Below, piece by piece: positions 54,570-64,000 of a DNA stretch of 64,000 bases. Made by a program: the position numbers and the translations under genes. Positions within the stretch are counted from its first letter, which is position 1; each line of letters begins with the position of its first letter. The stretch comes from Pseudomonas fluorescens. Its GTDB lineage: Bacteria; Pseudomonadota; Gammaproteobacteria; Pseudomonadales; Pseudomonadaceae. A model generated the notes under the pieces. That model saw nothing but the letters and a program-made list of their open reading frames with translations. It did not search any database and was not told the origin of the DNA. The DNA is taken from NCBI RefSeq assembly GCF_902497775.2, contig NZ_OZ024668.1, positions 1-64,000 of the forward strand, written 5' to 3'.

Positions 54570-57500
54570 ATGGATCTCAACCGTCGGCAGTTCTTCAAGG
54601 TCGCAGCTGTAGGCCTTGGAGGCTCGAGCCTGGCGGCGTTGGGCATGGCCCCGACACCTGCCTTCGCCGAGCAGGTGCGCCACTTCAAGCTGGCGCACAC
54701 CATCGAGACCCGCAACACCTGCCCCTATTGCTCGGTCGGCTGCGGCCTGATCCTGTACAGCCAGGGCGATGGGGCCAAGAACGTTGCGCAGAACATCATC
54801 CATATCGAGGGTGACGCCGATCATCCGGTGAACCGCGGCACACTGTGCCCGAAAGGCGCCGGCCTGCTCGACTTTGTCCACAGCCCCAACCGCCTGCAGT
54901 ACCCGCAGGTGCGCAAGGCCGGGAGCAACGAGTGGACGCGGATTTCCTGGGATGAGGCGCTGGACCGCATCGCCGACCTGATGAAGGCCGACCGCGACGC
55001 CAACTTCATCGAGAAGAACGCCCAGGGCCAGACGGTTAATCGCTGGCTGAGCGTGGGTTTCCTGGCGGCGTCGGCGTCATCCAACGAAGCCGGGTACATG
55101 ACCCACAAGGTTGTTCGCAGTCTTGGCATGCTGGGGTTCGATAACCAGGCACGTGTCTGACATGGCCCGACGGTGGCAAGTCTTGCCCCGACGTACGGCC
55201 GTGGAGCCATGACCAACCACTGGACCGATATCGCCAACGCGAATCTGATCCTGGTGATGGGTGGCAACGCTGCAGAAGCCCATCCGTGTGGCTTCAAATG
55301 GGTAACCGAGGCCAAGGCCCACAACAAGGCCCGGCTGATTGTGGTCGACCCGCGTTTTACCCGAACCGCGTCGGTGGCCGATTATTACGCGCCAATCCGC
55401 ACCGGTAGCGACATCGCCTTCATGGGCGGCCTGATCAATTACCTGCTGAGCAACGACAAGATCCAGCACGAGTACGTGCGCAACTACACCGACGTGGGGT
55501 TTATCGTCAAAGCCGGATTCAGCTTTGAAGATGGCCTGTTCAGCGGTTACGACGCGGCCAAACGCAGCTATATCGATAAGTCCGGCTGGGGCTACGAAAT
55601 CGGCGAGGACGGCTTTGCCAAGGTTGATCCGACCCTGCAGGACCCACGCTGCGTCTACCAGTTGATGAAGCAGCACTACAGCCGTTACACCCTGGAACTG
55701 GCCAGCCAGATCTGCGGCATGTCGGTCGACAGCATGCGCAAGATCTGGGAAGAGATCGCCACCTGCTCGCAACCGGGCAAGACCATGACGATTCTCTACG
55801 CCCTGGGCTGGACCCAGCACTCAATCGGCTCGCAGATGATCCGCAGTGCGGCGATGGTCCAGTTGCTGCTGGGTAATGTCGGCATGCCGGGTGGCGGAGT
55901 TAACGCCTTGCGTGGGCACTCCAATATCCAGGGGCTGACCGACCTGGGGCTGTTGTCCAACTTGCTGCCCGGTTACCTGACCCTGCCGGCGGATGCCGAG
56001 CAGGACTACGACACCTATATCGCCAAACGTGCGCCCAAGCCACTGCGCCCCGGGCAGCTTTCGTACTGGCAGAACTACGGCAAGTTCCACGTCAGCCTGA
56101 TGAAAGCCTGGTACGGCGCGAATGCCACGGCCGAGAACCATTGGGGCTACGACTACCTGCCGAAGCTGGATATTCCTGGCTACGACGTGTTGAAGATGTT
56201 CGACATGATGGGCAAGGAACAGGTCAACGGCTACTTCTGCCAGGGCTTCAACCCGATTGCCGCCTTGCCGGACAAGAACCGTGTTACCGCGGCCTTGAGC
56301 AAGCTCAAATGGTTGGTGGTGATGGACCCGTTGGCCACTGAGACTTCGGAGTTCTGGCGCAACGCCGGGCCGTTCAACGATGTCCAGACGGCCAATATCC
56401 AGACCGAAGTCATCCGCCTGCCGACGACCTGTTTTGCCGAGGAGGACGGCTCGCTGGTTAATAGCAGCCGTTGGTTGCAATGGCATTGGAAGGGCGCGGA
56501 AGGGCCGGGTCAGGCGCGTACCGATGTGCGCATCATGAGCGAGCTGTTCTTGCGTCTGCGCGAGCGGTATCAGCGTGACGGTGGTGCCTGGGCCGAATCG
56601 ATCCTCAAGCTCAACTGGCCTTACAAAGTGCCCGAAGAGCCGTCGCCGGAAGAGATCGCCAAAGAATTCAGCGGCTACGCCGTGGCCGATGTCACCGATG
56701 CCTCGGGGGCGGTGGTCAAGGCCGGGCAACAACTGGCCGGCTTCGCCCAACTCAAGGACGATGGCAGCACCGCGTCCGGGTGCTGGATTTTCTGTGGCAG
56801 TTGGACCGAGCAAGGTAACCAGATGGCCCGACGTGACAACGCCGATCCGTACGGGATGAAGCAGAACCTGGGCTGGGCCTGGGCTTGGCCGATGAACCGG
56901 CGGATTCTCTACAACCGTGCATCGGCTGACCCGCAAGGCAAGCCCTGGGCGCCGAACAAGCGCCTGGTGTGGTGGAACGGCAAGGCCTGGGGCGGTACGG
57001 ATGTGCCTGACTTCAAGGTTGATGCGGCGCCGGAGTCGGGGATGAACCCGTTCATCATGAATCCCGAAGGGGTGGCGCGCTTCTTCGCCCTGGACAAGAT
57101 GGCCGAGGGGCCGTTCCCCGAGCATTACGAGCCATTCGAAACGCCCATCGGGGTCAACCCGCTGCACCCGAACAACAAGCAGGCGATCAGCAACCCGGCG
57201 GGCCGGGTGTTCGATTCGGTATGGGACACCCTGGGCCATGCCAAGGATTTCCCGTATGCCGCGACCACCTACCGGCTGACCGAGCACTTCCACTTCTGGA
57301 CCAAGCATTGCCCGATCAACGCCGTGACCCAGCCGGAGCAGTTCGTCGAAATCGGCGAAGTCCTGGCCAAGGAAAAGGGCATTGCCGCAGGCGACCGGGT
57401 TCGGGTCTCGTGCAAACGGGGGCATATCGAAGCCGTGGCGGTGGTGACCAAGCGGATTCGTCCGCTGCAGGTCAACAACCAGACCGTGCACCAGATCGGC

Positions 57501-57635
57501 ATCCCGTTGCACTGGGGCTTTACCGGGGTAACCCGGCACGGCTACCTGACCAACACCCTGGTGCCGTTCCTCGGTGACGGCAACACCCAGACGCCGGAAT
57601 CGAAGTCATTCCTGGTCAACGTGGAGAAAGTCTGA
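54570..57635 (+). CDS. fdnG: Formate dehydrogenase-N/O major subunit (selenocysteine, molybdopterin)
   Basis: This subunit oxidises formate to CO2 at a molybdenum-bis-MGD-selenocysteine site on the periplasmic side. The reading frame is 1022 codons with an in-frame TGA at 55158-55160 (residue 197), in the context [16 protein letters not shown] that is conserved in FdnG/FdoG, so it is one gene and not two. The N-terminus has a twin-arginine signal (NRRQFFK, then a hydrophobic stretch to AFA). A [4Fe-4S] set follows (CPYCSVGCG and later CPKG). The length fits E. coli FdnG (1015, Sec196). It overlaps fdnH by one base. The fdo paralogue name would be equally valid. Confidence 0.96.
55158..55187 (+). 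promoter_or_regulatory. Selenocysteine UGA codon and candidate SECIS stem-loop
   Basis: The UGA (55158-55160) is followed by a GGCAA/TTGCC stem (55175-55179 with 55183-55187) with loop GTC, flanked by AAGTCTT. The E. coli SECIS elements place a similar apical loop with GUCU a comparable distance after UGA. The rest of the stem would pair around the UGA; I have not folded it fully. Confidence 0.7.
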
Positions 57636-58585
57636 TGGCTAGCCAAGACATCGTCGCCCGTTCGGCCACCACCACGTCGCCCTCGTCGATACGCCAGTTG
57701 GAGGAGGTGGCCAAGCTGATCGACACCACCAAGTGCATTGGTTGCAAGGCCTGCCAGGTCGCCTGCTCGGAATGGAACGAGCTGCGTGACGAGGTCGGTC
57801 ACAACCATGGCACCTACGACAACCCGCAGGACCTGAGCGCCGAAACCTGGACGCTGATGCGCTTCACCGAGCATGAGACCAGCGAAGGCAATCTGGAGTG
57901 GCTGATCCGCAAGGACGGCTGCATGCACTGCGCCGAGCCAGGTTGCCTGAAAGCCTGCCCGAGCCCGGGGGCGATCATCAAGCACGCCAACGGCATCGTC
58001 GACTTCAACCAGGACCACTGTATCGGCTGCGGTTACTGCATCACCGGTTGCCCGTTCAACATCCCGCGGATCTCGCAGAAGGACCACAAGGCCTACAAGT
58101 GCACCTTGTGCTCCGACCGTGTTTCGGTGGGGCTGGAGCCGGCCTGCGTAAAAACCTGCCCGACCGGCGCCATCGTCTTCGGCAGCAAGCAGGACATGAA
58201 GGAGCATGCCGCCGAGCGCATCGTCGACCTCAAGTCGCGCGGTTTCGACAACGCCGGCCTGTATGACCCCGACGGTGTCGGCGGCACCCACGTGATGTAC
58301 GTGCTGCACCACGCCGATACGCCGCGCTTGTATGCGGGCCTGCCGGACCAGCCGATCATCAGCCCGCTGGTGGGCCTGTGGAAGGGCGTGACCAAGCCGC
58401 TGGCGTTGCTGGCCATGGGCGCGGCAGTGCTGGCCGGGTTCTTCCACTATGTGCGCGTCGGCCCGCAACGGGTCGAAGAGGATGAACACCCGAGCCCGCC
58501 GGATACCAGCGTGCAGGTGGTCGACCCTGCGGTGCATGTCTATGACCCGAACCGGCCAGCAGGGCAAGGGGAGGAACGACCATGA
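57635..58585 (+). CDS. fdnH: Formate dehydrogenase iron-sulfur subunit
   Basis: This subunit passes electrons from the catalytic subunit to the membrane cytochrome. The 316-residue protein has four [4Fe-4S] cysteine groups ([37 protein letters not shown] and CTLCSDR with CVKTCP) and one C-terminal membrane helix (about 250-275, [18 protein letters not shown]). The length is close to that of E. coli FdnH/FdoH. Its start shares a base with the fdnG stop, and its stop overlaps fdnI (ATGA). Confidence 0.96.
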   Translation: MASQDIVARSATTTSPSSIRQLEEVAKLIDTTKCIGCKACQVACSEWNELRDEVGHNHGTYDNPQDLSAETWTLMRFTEHETSEGNLEWLIRKDGCMHCAEPGCLKACPSPGAIIKHANGIVDFNQDHCIGCGYCITGCPFNIPRISQKDHKAYKCTLCSDRVSVGLEPACVKTCPTGAIVFGSKQDMKEHAAERIVDLKSRGFDNAGLYDPDGVGGTHVMYVLHHADTPRLYAGLPDQPIISPLVGLWKGVTKPLALLAMGAAVLAGFFHYVRVGPQRVEEDEHPSPPDTSVQVVDPAVHVYDPNRPAGQGEERP

Positions 58586-59235
58586 ACGACAAACCTATCC
58601 TGCGCTACAACGCCAACGAGCGGACCAACCACTGGCTGGTGGCGATCCTGTTCATCATGGCTGCGTTGTCGGGGCTGGCGCTGTTCCATCCGGCGCTGTT
58701 CTGGCTCAGCCATCTGTTCGGCGGCGGGCCGTGGACGCGCATCCTGCACCCGTTCATGGGTGTGTTGATGTTCGTGTTCTTTCTCGGCCTGGTGCTGCGC
58801 TTCTGGCGGGCCAATTACTTCATCGCCAACGACCGTCTGTGGCTCAAGCGCATCGATCGGGTGATGCGCAACGAAGAGGAGGGGGTGCCGCCAATCGGCA
58901 AGTACAACCCGGGGCAGAAGTTGCTGTTCTGGACCTTGTTGCTGTGCATGCTGGTGCTGCTGATCAGCGGCGTGGTGATCTGGCGCGCCTACTTCAGCAG
59001 CTACTTCGGCATCGGCTCGATTCGCCTGGCAACCCTGCTGCATGCCCTGGCGGCGTTCGTGCTGGTGCTGAGCATCATCGTCCACATCTATGCCGGCATC
59101 TGGATCAAGGGTTCGGTCAGCGCCATGCTGCATGGCTGGGTCAGCCGTGCCTGGGCGAAAAAGCATCATGAGCTATGGTATCGGGACGTAACCGGCGACA
59201 AGCAGCCGGAGCCGCCGATCAACAAAAAAGGATGA
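58582..59235 (+). CDS. fdnI: Formate dehydrogenase cytochrome b556 subunit
   Basis: This integral membrane diheme b subunit delivers electrons to quinone. The 217-residue protein has four hydrophobic helices (about 17-37, 51-73, 112-133 and 150-172) with histidines placed to bind haem (NHW near 12, LHPFMG, LHALAAF and HIYAGIW). Its start overlaps the fdnH stop by four bases. Confidence 0.95.
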   Translation: MNDKPILRYNANERTNHWLVAILFIMAALSGLALFHPALFWLSHLFGGGPWTRILHPFMGVLMFVFFLGLVLRFWRANYFIANDRLWLKRIDRVMRNEEEGVPPIGKYNPGQKLLFWTLLLCMLVLLISGVVIWRAYFSSYFGIGSIRLATLLHALAAFVLVLSIIVHIYAGIWIKGSVSAMLHGWVSRAWAKKHHELWYRDVTGDKQPEPPINKKG

Positions 59236-59239
59236 GCGC

Positions 59240-60163
59240 TTGAGCACCCTTCTGGAACCCGGGCAGATCGAAGCGGCGGCCAGTACGCCGCCGTTCCTCT
59301 ACCTGCCACCGAAAAACCTGTTCGCCCTGCGCGCGCAGCGCCTGGAACAACTGGCCGAAGGCAATCCGCTGGCGGATTACCTGCGGCTGCTCGCCGGCCT
59401 TTGCCTGGTACAGCAGAACCTGCTGGACCAGCCGCCTGCCGCAGCCCCCAGCGACATCGAGCGCCAGCGCCTGTGTGTCGAGCACGGCTTGCCACCGCTG
59501 GCGGCCGACAGCCTGGTGCGCGATGGGCATTGGCTGGATTATCTGCAGGCGTTGTTGCAGTGCTATCCGGCTTCCAGTGGCGCAGTGGCCGATGCCGTGT
59601 CAACGCTGCAAAGGGCCGCAGACGGGCAGCGCAAGCTGTGGGCCATTGCCTTGCTCGCGGGCCAGTTCAGCCTGGTACCGGCGGCGCTGGTGCCGTTTCT
59701 CGGCGCGGCGCTGCAGGCAGCCTGGAGCCATTGGCTGCTGAGCCTGCAGGGTGTCGAACTCAAAGCCGCAGACAGCCTCTGCCAATGCCCGGCCTGTGGC
59801 TCGCCGGCCATGGCCGGGGTCATCCGTCATCGCGGCAGGTACAACGGCCTGCGGTACCTGGTGTGTTCGCTGTGTGCCTGCGAATGGCATGTGGTGCGGG
59901 TCAAATGCGTGTATTGCGAGCAGAGCAAGGACCTCAAGTACTTCAACCTCGAGGATGATCGTTACGCCAGCGGCAAGGCGCCGCTGCAGGCCGAGTGCTG
60001 CCCAGGCTGCAACACCTACCTCAAGCACATCTACCTGGAAAACGACGCCGATGCCGAAGCGCTGTCGGCGGACCTCGCCAGCCTGGCGTTGGATATGCGC
60101 CTGGATCAGGAGGGATTCCAGCGCCTGGCGCCGAACCTGTTGCTGGCGCCGGGAGGGGAGTGA
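59240..60163 (+). CDS. fdhE: Formate dehydrogenase accessory protein FdhE
   Basis: FdhE is a cytoplasmic rubredoxin-like chaperone needed for assembly of respiratory formate dehydrogenases before Tat export. The 307-residue protein has the conserved CxxC pairs in its C-terminal half (CQCPACGSPA, CSLCACEW, CVYC, CCPGC). The start codon is TTG, supported by AAGGA (59228-59232) seven bases upstream and by the family N-terminus. It follows fdnI by four bases. Confidence 0.94.
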   Translation: MSTLLEPGQIEAAASTPPFLYLPPKNLFALRAQRLEQLAEGNPLADYLRLLAGLCLVQQNLLDQPPAAAPSDIERQRLCVEHGLPPLAADSLVRDGHWLDYLQALLQCYPASSGAVADAVSTLQRAADGQRKLWAIALLAGQFSLVPAALVPFLGAALQAAWSHWLLSLQGVELKAADSLCQCPACGSPAMAGVIRHRGRYNGLRYLVCSLCACEWHVVRVKCVYCEQSKDLKYFNLEDDRYASGKAPLQAECCPGCNTYLKHIYLENDADAEALSADLASLALDMRLDQEGFQRLAPNLLLAPGGE

Positions 60164-60190
60164 GATCGGGTCTACACTGAGGTTTTGCTT

Positions 60191-60242
60191 CGCGGGTCAA
60201 GCCCGCTCCCACAGGCGCCTGTAGGAGCGGGCTTGACCCGCG
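60191..60242. repeat. REP pair, tails outward
   Basis: A 52-base near-perfect palindrome: 60191-60209 pairs exactly with 60224-60242, and the inner 60211-60216 with 60217-60222, with one mismatch (60210/60223). The core is the same GGAGCGGGCTTG(A/C)CCCGCG sequence as at 36708, but the two copies face the other way. It lies between fdhE and selA, where it might act as a transcript-stability or weak-termination element. Confidence 0.85.
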
Positions 60243-60275
60243 ATCAGGCCGCCCCTGTCGAAGGTGATTTTCTGA

Positions 60276-61706
60276 ATGTCGTCCAACCTCGCCAAGCTCC
60301 CGACCCGCCTGCCCTCCATCGACACCCTGTTGCGCCACCCCGCCAGCCAGCCGCTGATCGACCGCTACGGCCGCGATGCGCTGCTGGCCAGCCTGCGCCA
60401 GCTCCTCGACGATCTGCGTGACGACGCCAGGCGCGGTCAATTGGCCGCCGCCGAGCTGGCCGCGCCCGTGCTGCTTGGCCGCGCCGGCGAGCGCCTCATT
60501 GCTCAGCACCGCAGCCAGGTCCGGCGGGTCTTCAACCTCACCGGCACAGTGCTGCACACCAACCTGGGCCGGGCCTTGCTGCCCGAGGAAGCCATCGACG
60601 CCGTGCAACTGGCGGCCCGCTACCCGCTCAACCTCGAGTTTGACCTGGCCAGCGGCAAGCGCGGTGACCGCGATGACCTGATCGAAGGGCTGATCCGCGA
60701 ACTCACCGGCGCCCAAGCCGTTACCGTGGTCAACAACAACGCCGCTGCCGTGCTGTTGGCGCTCAACAGCCTGGGCGCACGCAAGGAGGGGATCATCTCG
60801 CGCGGTGAGCTGATCGAGATCGGTGGCGCTTTTCGCATTCCCGATATCATGGCCCGCGCTGGGGTCAAGCTGCATGAAGTGGGCACCACCAACCGCACCC
60901 ACGCCCGCGATTACGAAGCGGCCATCGGCCCGCGCAGCGGCCTGTTGATGCGCGTGCATTGCAGCAACTACAGCATTCAGGGCTTCACCACCCAGGTGCC
61001 GACCGTGGAACTGGCGCAGTTGGCTCATTGCCATGGATTACCATTGCTGGAAGACCTGGGCAGCGGCAGCTTGCTCGACCTTACCCGTTGGGGCCTGCCA
61101 GCCGAGCCCACCGTGCGCCAGGCCCTGTCCGATGGCGCCGATATCGTCACCTTCAGCGGTGACAAGCTGCTGGGCGGGCCCCAGGCCGGCATCATTGTCG
61201 GGCATAAGGACTTGATCGCGCGGATCAAGAAGAACCCGCTTAAACGCGCCCTGCGGGTCGACAAACTGACTCTTGCGGCGCTTGAAGCCGTGCTGGGTTT
61301 GTACCGCAACCCCGATCAACTGGCCGAGCGCCTGCCCAGCCTGCGCCTGCTGACTCGGCCGCAAGCCGATATCCAGCAGCAGGCCGAGCGCTTGCTGCCG
61401 ACGTTGGCGCGACAGTTGGGCGAGCATTGGACGGTCAGTGCCGAACCTGCGCTGGGCATGATCGGCAGCGGCAGCCAGCCGGTGGCGCGCTTGCCCAGTG
61501 CGGCCTTGTGTTTGCGCCCGCAGGTGTCCAAGCGCTTGCGCGGGCGCACTTTGCACGGGCTGGAGAGTGCGCTGCGGGCCTTGCCGATCCCGGTGCTCGG
61601 GCGCATTGATGACGATGCCTTGTGGCTGGATCTGCGCCAACTGGATGACGAGTCAGGCTGGCTGGCGCAGTTACCCCAGCTGCAGTTGCCGGAGCTTGAG
61701 GCGTGA
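60276..61706 (+). CDS. selA: L-seryl-tRNA(Sec) selenium transferase
   Basis: SelA, a PLP enzyme, converts seryl-tRNA(Sec) to selenocysteinyl-tRNA(Sec) using selenophosphate. The 476-residue protein has the PLP lysine K297 in [13 protein letters not shown] (K295 in E. coli) and the SNYSIQGF and EDLGSGSL motifs. The length is slightly above E. coli SelA (463). The ATG at 60276 has only a weak AGGTGA ribosome-binding site. The stop overlaps the selB GTG start. Confidence 0.96.
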   Translation: MSSNLAKLPTRLPSIDTLLRHPASQPLIDRYGRDALLASLRQLLDDLRDDARRGQLAAAELAAPVLLGRAGERLIAQHRSQVRRVFNLTGTVLHTNLGRALLPEEAIDAVQLAARYPLNLEFDLASGKRGDRDDLIEGLIRELTGAQAVTVVNNNAAAVLLALNSLGARKEGIISRGELIEIGGAFRIPDIMARAGVKLHEVGTTNRTHARDYEAAIGPRSGLLMRVHCSNYSIQGFTTQVPTVELAQLAHCHGLPLLEDLGSGSLLDLTRWGLPAEPTVRQALSDGADIVTFSGDKLLGGPQAGIIVGHKDLIARIKKNPLKRALRVDKLTLAALEAVLGLYRNPDQLAERLPSLRLLTRPQADIQQQAERLLPTLARQLGEHWTVSAEPALGMIGSGSQPVARLPSAALCLRPQVSKRLRGRTLHGLESALRALPIPVLGRIDDDALWLDLRQLDDESGWLAQLPQLQLPELEA

Positions 61707-63622
61707 TCGTCGGAACCGCCGGGCACATCGATCACGGCAAGACCGCCTTGCTCGAAGCCCTGACCGGCCAGGCTGGCGACCAGCGCCGGGAAGAGCGCGA
61801 GCGCGGCATGACCATCGACCTCGGTTATCGCTATGCCGCCCTGAGCCCTGGTGCAGCTCTGAGCGGCTTTATCGATGTGCCCGGCCACGAGCGTTTTATC
61901 CACAACATGCTCGCGGGCGCCCAGGGCATCGACCTGGTGCTGCTGGTCGTGGCCGCCGATGACGGGGTGATGCCGCAGACCCGCGAGCATCTGGCGATTG
62001 TCGAATTGCTCGGTATTCCCCGGGCGTTGGTGGTGATCAGCAAGTGTGATCGGGTCGAGCCGCAGCGGATACAGAAAGTGCAAGCCCAGCTCAGCGTGTT
62101 GCTGGCCGCCGGGCCTTATGCGGGGGCGAGGCAGTACGTGGTTTCCAGCGTGACCGGCGAGGGTATCGAACCGCTGCGCCTGGCCTTGCTGGCGGCCCAG
62201 GGCGAGGTGTCTCAGCGCAGCAGCCAGGGCGGTTTTCGCCTGGCCATCGACCGCGCGTTCGCCGTTGCTGGCGCCGGTATCGTGGTCACCGGCACCGCCC
62301 TGGACGGGCGTGTGCAACTGGGCGACACCCTGTTGCTGGGCAAGGCCGGCAAACCGGTGCGGGTGCGTGGCTTGCATGCGCAGAACCAGGCGGCCGCCGA
62401 GGCCCATGCCGGGCAGCGGGTGGCCTTGAACATCAGTGCCGAACGCCTGGCACTTGAGCAGATCCACCGTGGCGACTGGCTGCTTGCCGAGTGGCTGCAC
62501 GCGCCAACCCAGCGTGTGGATATCGAGTTGCAGCTACTGGCCAGCGAACTGCGCGCCTTTGAGCATTTCAGCCCGGTGCACGTGCACCTGGGGACCCAGG
62601 ACGTCACCGCCCGGGTGGCGTTGTTGCAAGGTGAGCAGTTGCTGCCGGGCGGGCGCATGTTCGCCCAGTTGCTCACCAATGCACCGTTGCAAGCGGTGCA
62701 TGGTGATCGGCTGGTGCTGCGTGACCAGCGTGCGCAACGCACCCTCGGTGGTGGTCGCGTGCTCGATCCCTTTGCGCCTGCCCGCCAGCGCCGTAGCGAT
62801 GCGCGCATTGCCCAGTTGCAGGCATTGGCCGGCGCCACCAGCCTGGAGCAGGCCTTGCCGGCGCTGCTCGCCAGCGACGATATGGGTCTGGATCCACAAC
62901 GCCTGGAGCGTCAGTTCAACCGCCTGCGCAGTAGTTGGCAACTGGCCGCCAACGTCCAGGTCATCGCCACCCGGCAAGGCCCGCTGCTGTTCACGGATGA
63001 GCATTGGCAAGCATTACAAGCCTCGGTGCTGGAAGGGTTGGCGCGCTTTCACGCGCAGGAACCGGATCAGCTCGGTCCTGATCGCGACCGTTTGCGGCGC
63101 TTCATTGCCCTGGCTCTGGAGCGTCCGGCCTTTATCAGCCTGGTGGATGAGTTGCTCGCCAGCGGCAAGTTGGTCAGCAGTGGGCCCTGGCTCCATCTGC
63201 CCGAGCACCAGATACGCCTGAGCGAGGATGACTCGCAACTGTGGAACCAGTTGCAACCGTTGCTTGCAGAAGGCACCTTCGATCCGCCCTGGGTGCGTGA
63301 TCTGGCCAGGTCAGTAAAAACCGATGAAGCCGACGTGCGCTTGTTGCTGCGCAAGCTTGGGCGTTTGGGCCTGGTGCACCAGGTGGTGCGCGATCTGTTC
63401 TATCCTGAGGCCACGATCCGGCAAATGGCGGCTATGCTCTTGCAACTGGCCAGCGACGATCCGGTGGTGCAGGTTGCGGCGTTTCGCGATGTGCTGGGGA
63501 TTGGACGCAAACGCAGCGTGCAGATACTCGAGTACTTTGACCGTATCGGCCTGACCCGGCGTGTTGGTGATCGACGCCAGATTCGCGCCGACAATGCCCT
63601 GGCCCAAGCGCCCGGGCAGTAA
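61703..63622 (+). CDS. selB: Selenocysteine-specific elongation factor SelB
   Basis: SelB delivers Sec-tRNA(Sec) to UGA codons by binding the SECIS element. The 639-residue protein has an EF-Tu-like GTPase part (G1 [11 protein letters not shown] at 4-14, DVPGHERF and SKCDR), then C-terminal winged helices (about 380-639) that bind the mRNA hairpin. The start codon is GTG overlapping the selA stop (GTGA). tRNA-Sec follows eight bases after the stop. Confidence 0.96.
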   Translation: MIVGTAGHIDHGKTALLEALTGQAGDQRREERERGMTIDLGYRYAALSPGAALSGFIDVPGHERFIHNMLAGAQGIDLVLLVVAADDGVMPQTREHLAIVELLGIPRALVVISKCDRVEPQRIQKVQAQLSVLLAAGPYAGARQYVVSSVTGEGIEPLRLALLAAQGEVSQRSSQGGFRLAIDRAFAVAGAGIVVTGTALDGRVQLGDTLLLGKAGKPVRVRGLHAQNQAAAEAHAGQRVALNISAERLALEQIHRGDWLLAEWLHAPTQRVDIELQLLASELRAFEHFSPVHVHLGTQDVTARVALLQGEQLLPGGRMFAQLLTNAPLQAVHGDRLVLRDQRAQRTLGGGRVLDPFAPARQRRSDARIAQLQALAGATSLEQALPALLASDDMGLDPQRLERQFNRLRSSWQLAANVQVIATRQGPLLFTDEHWQALQASVLEGLARFHAQEPDQLGPDRDRLRRFIALALERPAFISLVDELLASGKLVSSGPWLHLPEHQIRLSEDDSQLWNQLQPLLAEGTFDPPWVRDLARSVKTDEADVRLLLRKLGRLGLVHQVVRDLFYPEATIRQMAAMLLQLASDDPVVQVAAFRDVLGIGRKRSVQILEYFDRIGLTRRVGDRRQIRADNALAQAPGQ

Positions 63623-63630
63623 CTGTTCAA

Positions 63631-63726
63631 GGAAGGCAATCGCGCCCGGTGGCGCGGCCGGGCTTCAAACCCGGTTGGGGACGGCAGCCGTTCCCGGGCA
63701 GGTTCGACTCCCGCTGCCTTCCGCCA
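63631..63726 (+). tRNA. selC: tRNA-Sec (TCA)
   Basis: The 96-base gene has an 8-bp acceptor stem (GGAAGGCA with TGCCTTCC, 63715-63722), discriminator G63723 and encoded CCA (63724-63726). The anticodon TCA is at 63665-63667, with 5-bp stems CCGGG/CCCGG. The long variable arm and extended acceptor are typical of bacterial tRNA-Sec. It lies eight bases after selB. Confidence 0.95.
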
Positions 63727-63730
63727 ATTT

Positions 63731-64000
63731 CTACTGAGCGCGCTCGCCGCACAGGTCCAGGGCGAACCAGTGCTCCGCCGCCTGCACATCCAGCCCGGCG
63801 CCGAGCAAGGCGAACATCTTACCCAATGCAGCTTCGCGGGTCATGCCGCCAGCGCTGACCAGGCCGGTGTCGCGCAAGCGACTGCCGGCCGCGTAGGTGT
63901 CGAAGTGCACCGCACCTTCCGGGCACTGGCTGATGGCCGCGATCAATACGCCCCCCTGGCGCGCATCGTGCAGTGCATCGAGCAGGTCCTGATCGTCCGA
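63731..64000 (-). CDS. Asparaginase C-terminus (partial, 5' end outside window)
   Basis: The last 89 residues are visible, ending at the TAG at 63731-63733. They show the C-terminal pattern of L-asparaginases (IAAISQCPEG, HFDTYAAGSRLRDTGLVS and MTREAALGKMFALL). The frame is open through the right edge, so the N-terminus is missing. It converges on tRNA-Sec with a gap of four bases. I cannot tell from the tail whether this is the cytoplasmic (AnsA-like) or periplasmic type. Confidence 0.75.
   Translation of the reverse strand, partial: SDDQDLLDALHDARQGGVLIAAISQCPEGAVHFDTYAAGSRLRDTGLVSAGGMTREAALGKMFALLGAGLDVQAAEHWFALDLCGERAQ

Noticed and set aside
54570..55160. fdnG as a truncated gene or pseudogene followed by a second gene at 55173
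   Set aside because: The frame is continuous through a TGA in the conserved Sec context, and selA, selB and tRNA-Sec are adjacent.

Overview
The window comes from a Pseudomonas chromosome. The order birA-coaX-tRNA(Tyr,Gly,Thr)-tuf-tRNA(Trp)-secE-nusG-rplKAJL-rpoBC-rpsLG-fusA-tuf, followed by the S10, spc and alpha operons, then katA-bfrA/ftnA-uvrA-MFS-ssb, is the arrangement known from that genus. REP elements with a GTGGGAGCGGGCTTGC-type core and the fdn-fdhE-selAB-tRNA(Sec) cluster point the same way. Of the species orders I recall, it looks closest to the P. putida/P. fluorescens side of the genus. That is an inference from gene order and protein sequence, not a phylogeny.

Positions 1-34450 hold core information-processing genes, all on the + strand. 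They comprise biotin ligase and type III pantothenate kinase, four tRNAs, two EF-Tu genes, SecE/NusG, the L11-L10-RNA polymerase cluster, the str operon (rpsL, rpsG, fusA, tuf), S10 (rpsJ to rpsQ), spc (rplN to rpmJ) and alpha (rpsM to rplQ). Stops and starts are tightly spaced or overlap. Several gaps hold hairpins with U-tracts and consensus sigma70-like promoters, which divide the block into transcription units: before tRNA-Tyr, before tuf1, the L10 leader, rplL-rpoB, before rpsL, before rpsJ, rpsN-rpsH and rpmJ-rpsM.

Positions 34579-41721 carry the catalase katA, a ferritin of the bfrA/ftnA type that lacks the haem-ligand methionine, uvrA on the - strand, a YajR-like MFS transporter and ssb. 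Each unit is bounded by a clear terminator.

Positions 41722-54250 look accessory. A three-gene type I secretion operon (ABC exporter, HlyD-type adaptor, TolC-type outer-membrane protein) is followed by a LuxR-type regulator whose receiver domain has lost its phosphoacceptor. Converging on these is a 2162-residue secreted adhesin-like protein built around seven 462-bp repeats. The module sits between two blocks that are otherwise housekeeping, which suggests an insertion specialised in surface attachment. It is the least conventional part of the window.

Positions 54570-63726 form a compact selenium/formate unit: fdnG (with an in-frame UGA for selenocysteine), fdnH, fdnI, fdhE, selA, selB and tRNA-Sec. 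The enzyme and most of the machinery that decodes its UGA lie together; only selD is missing. The last 270 bases hold the 3' end of an asparaginase gene on the - strand.
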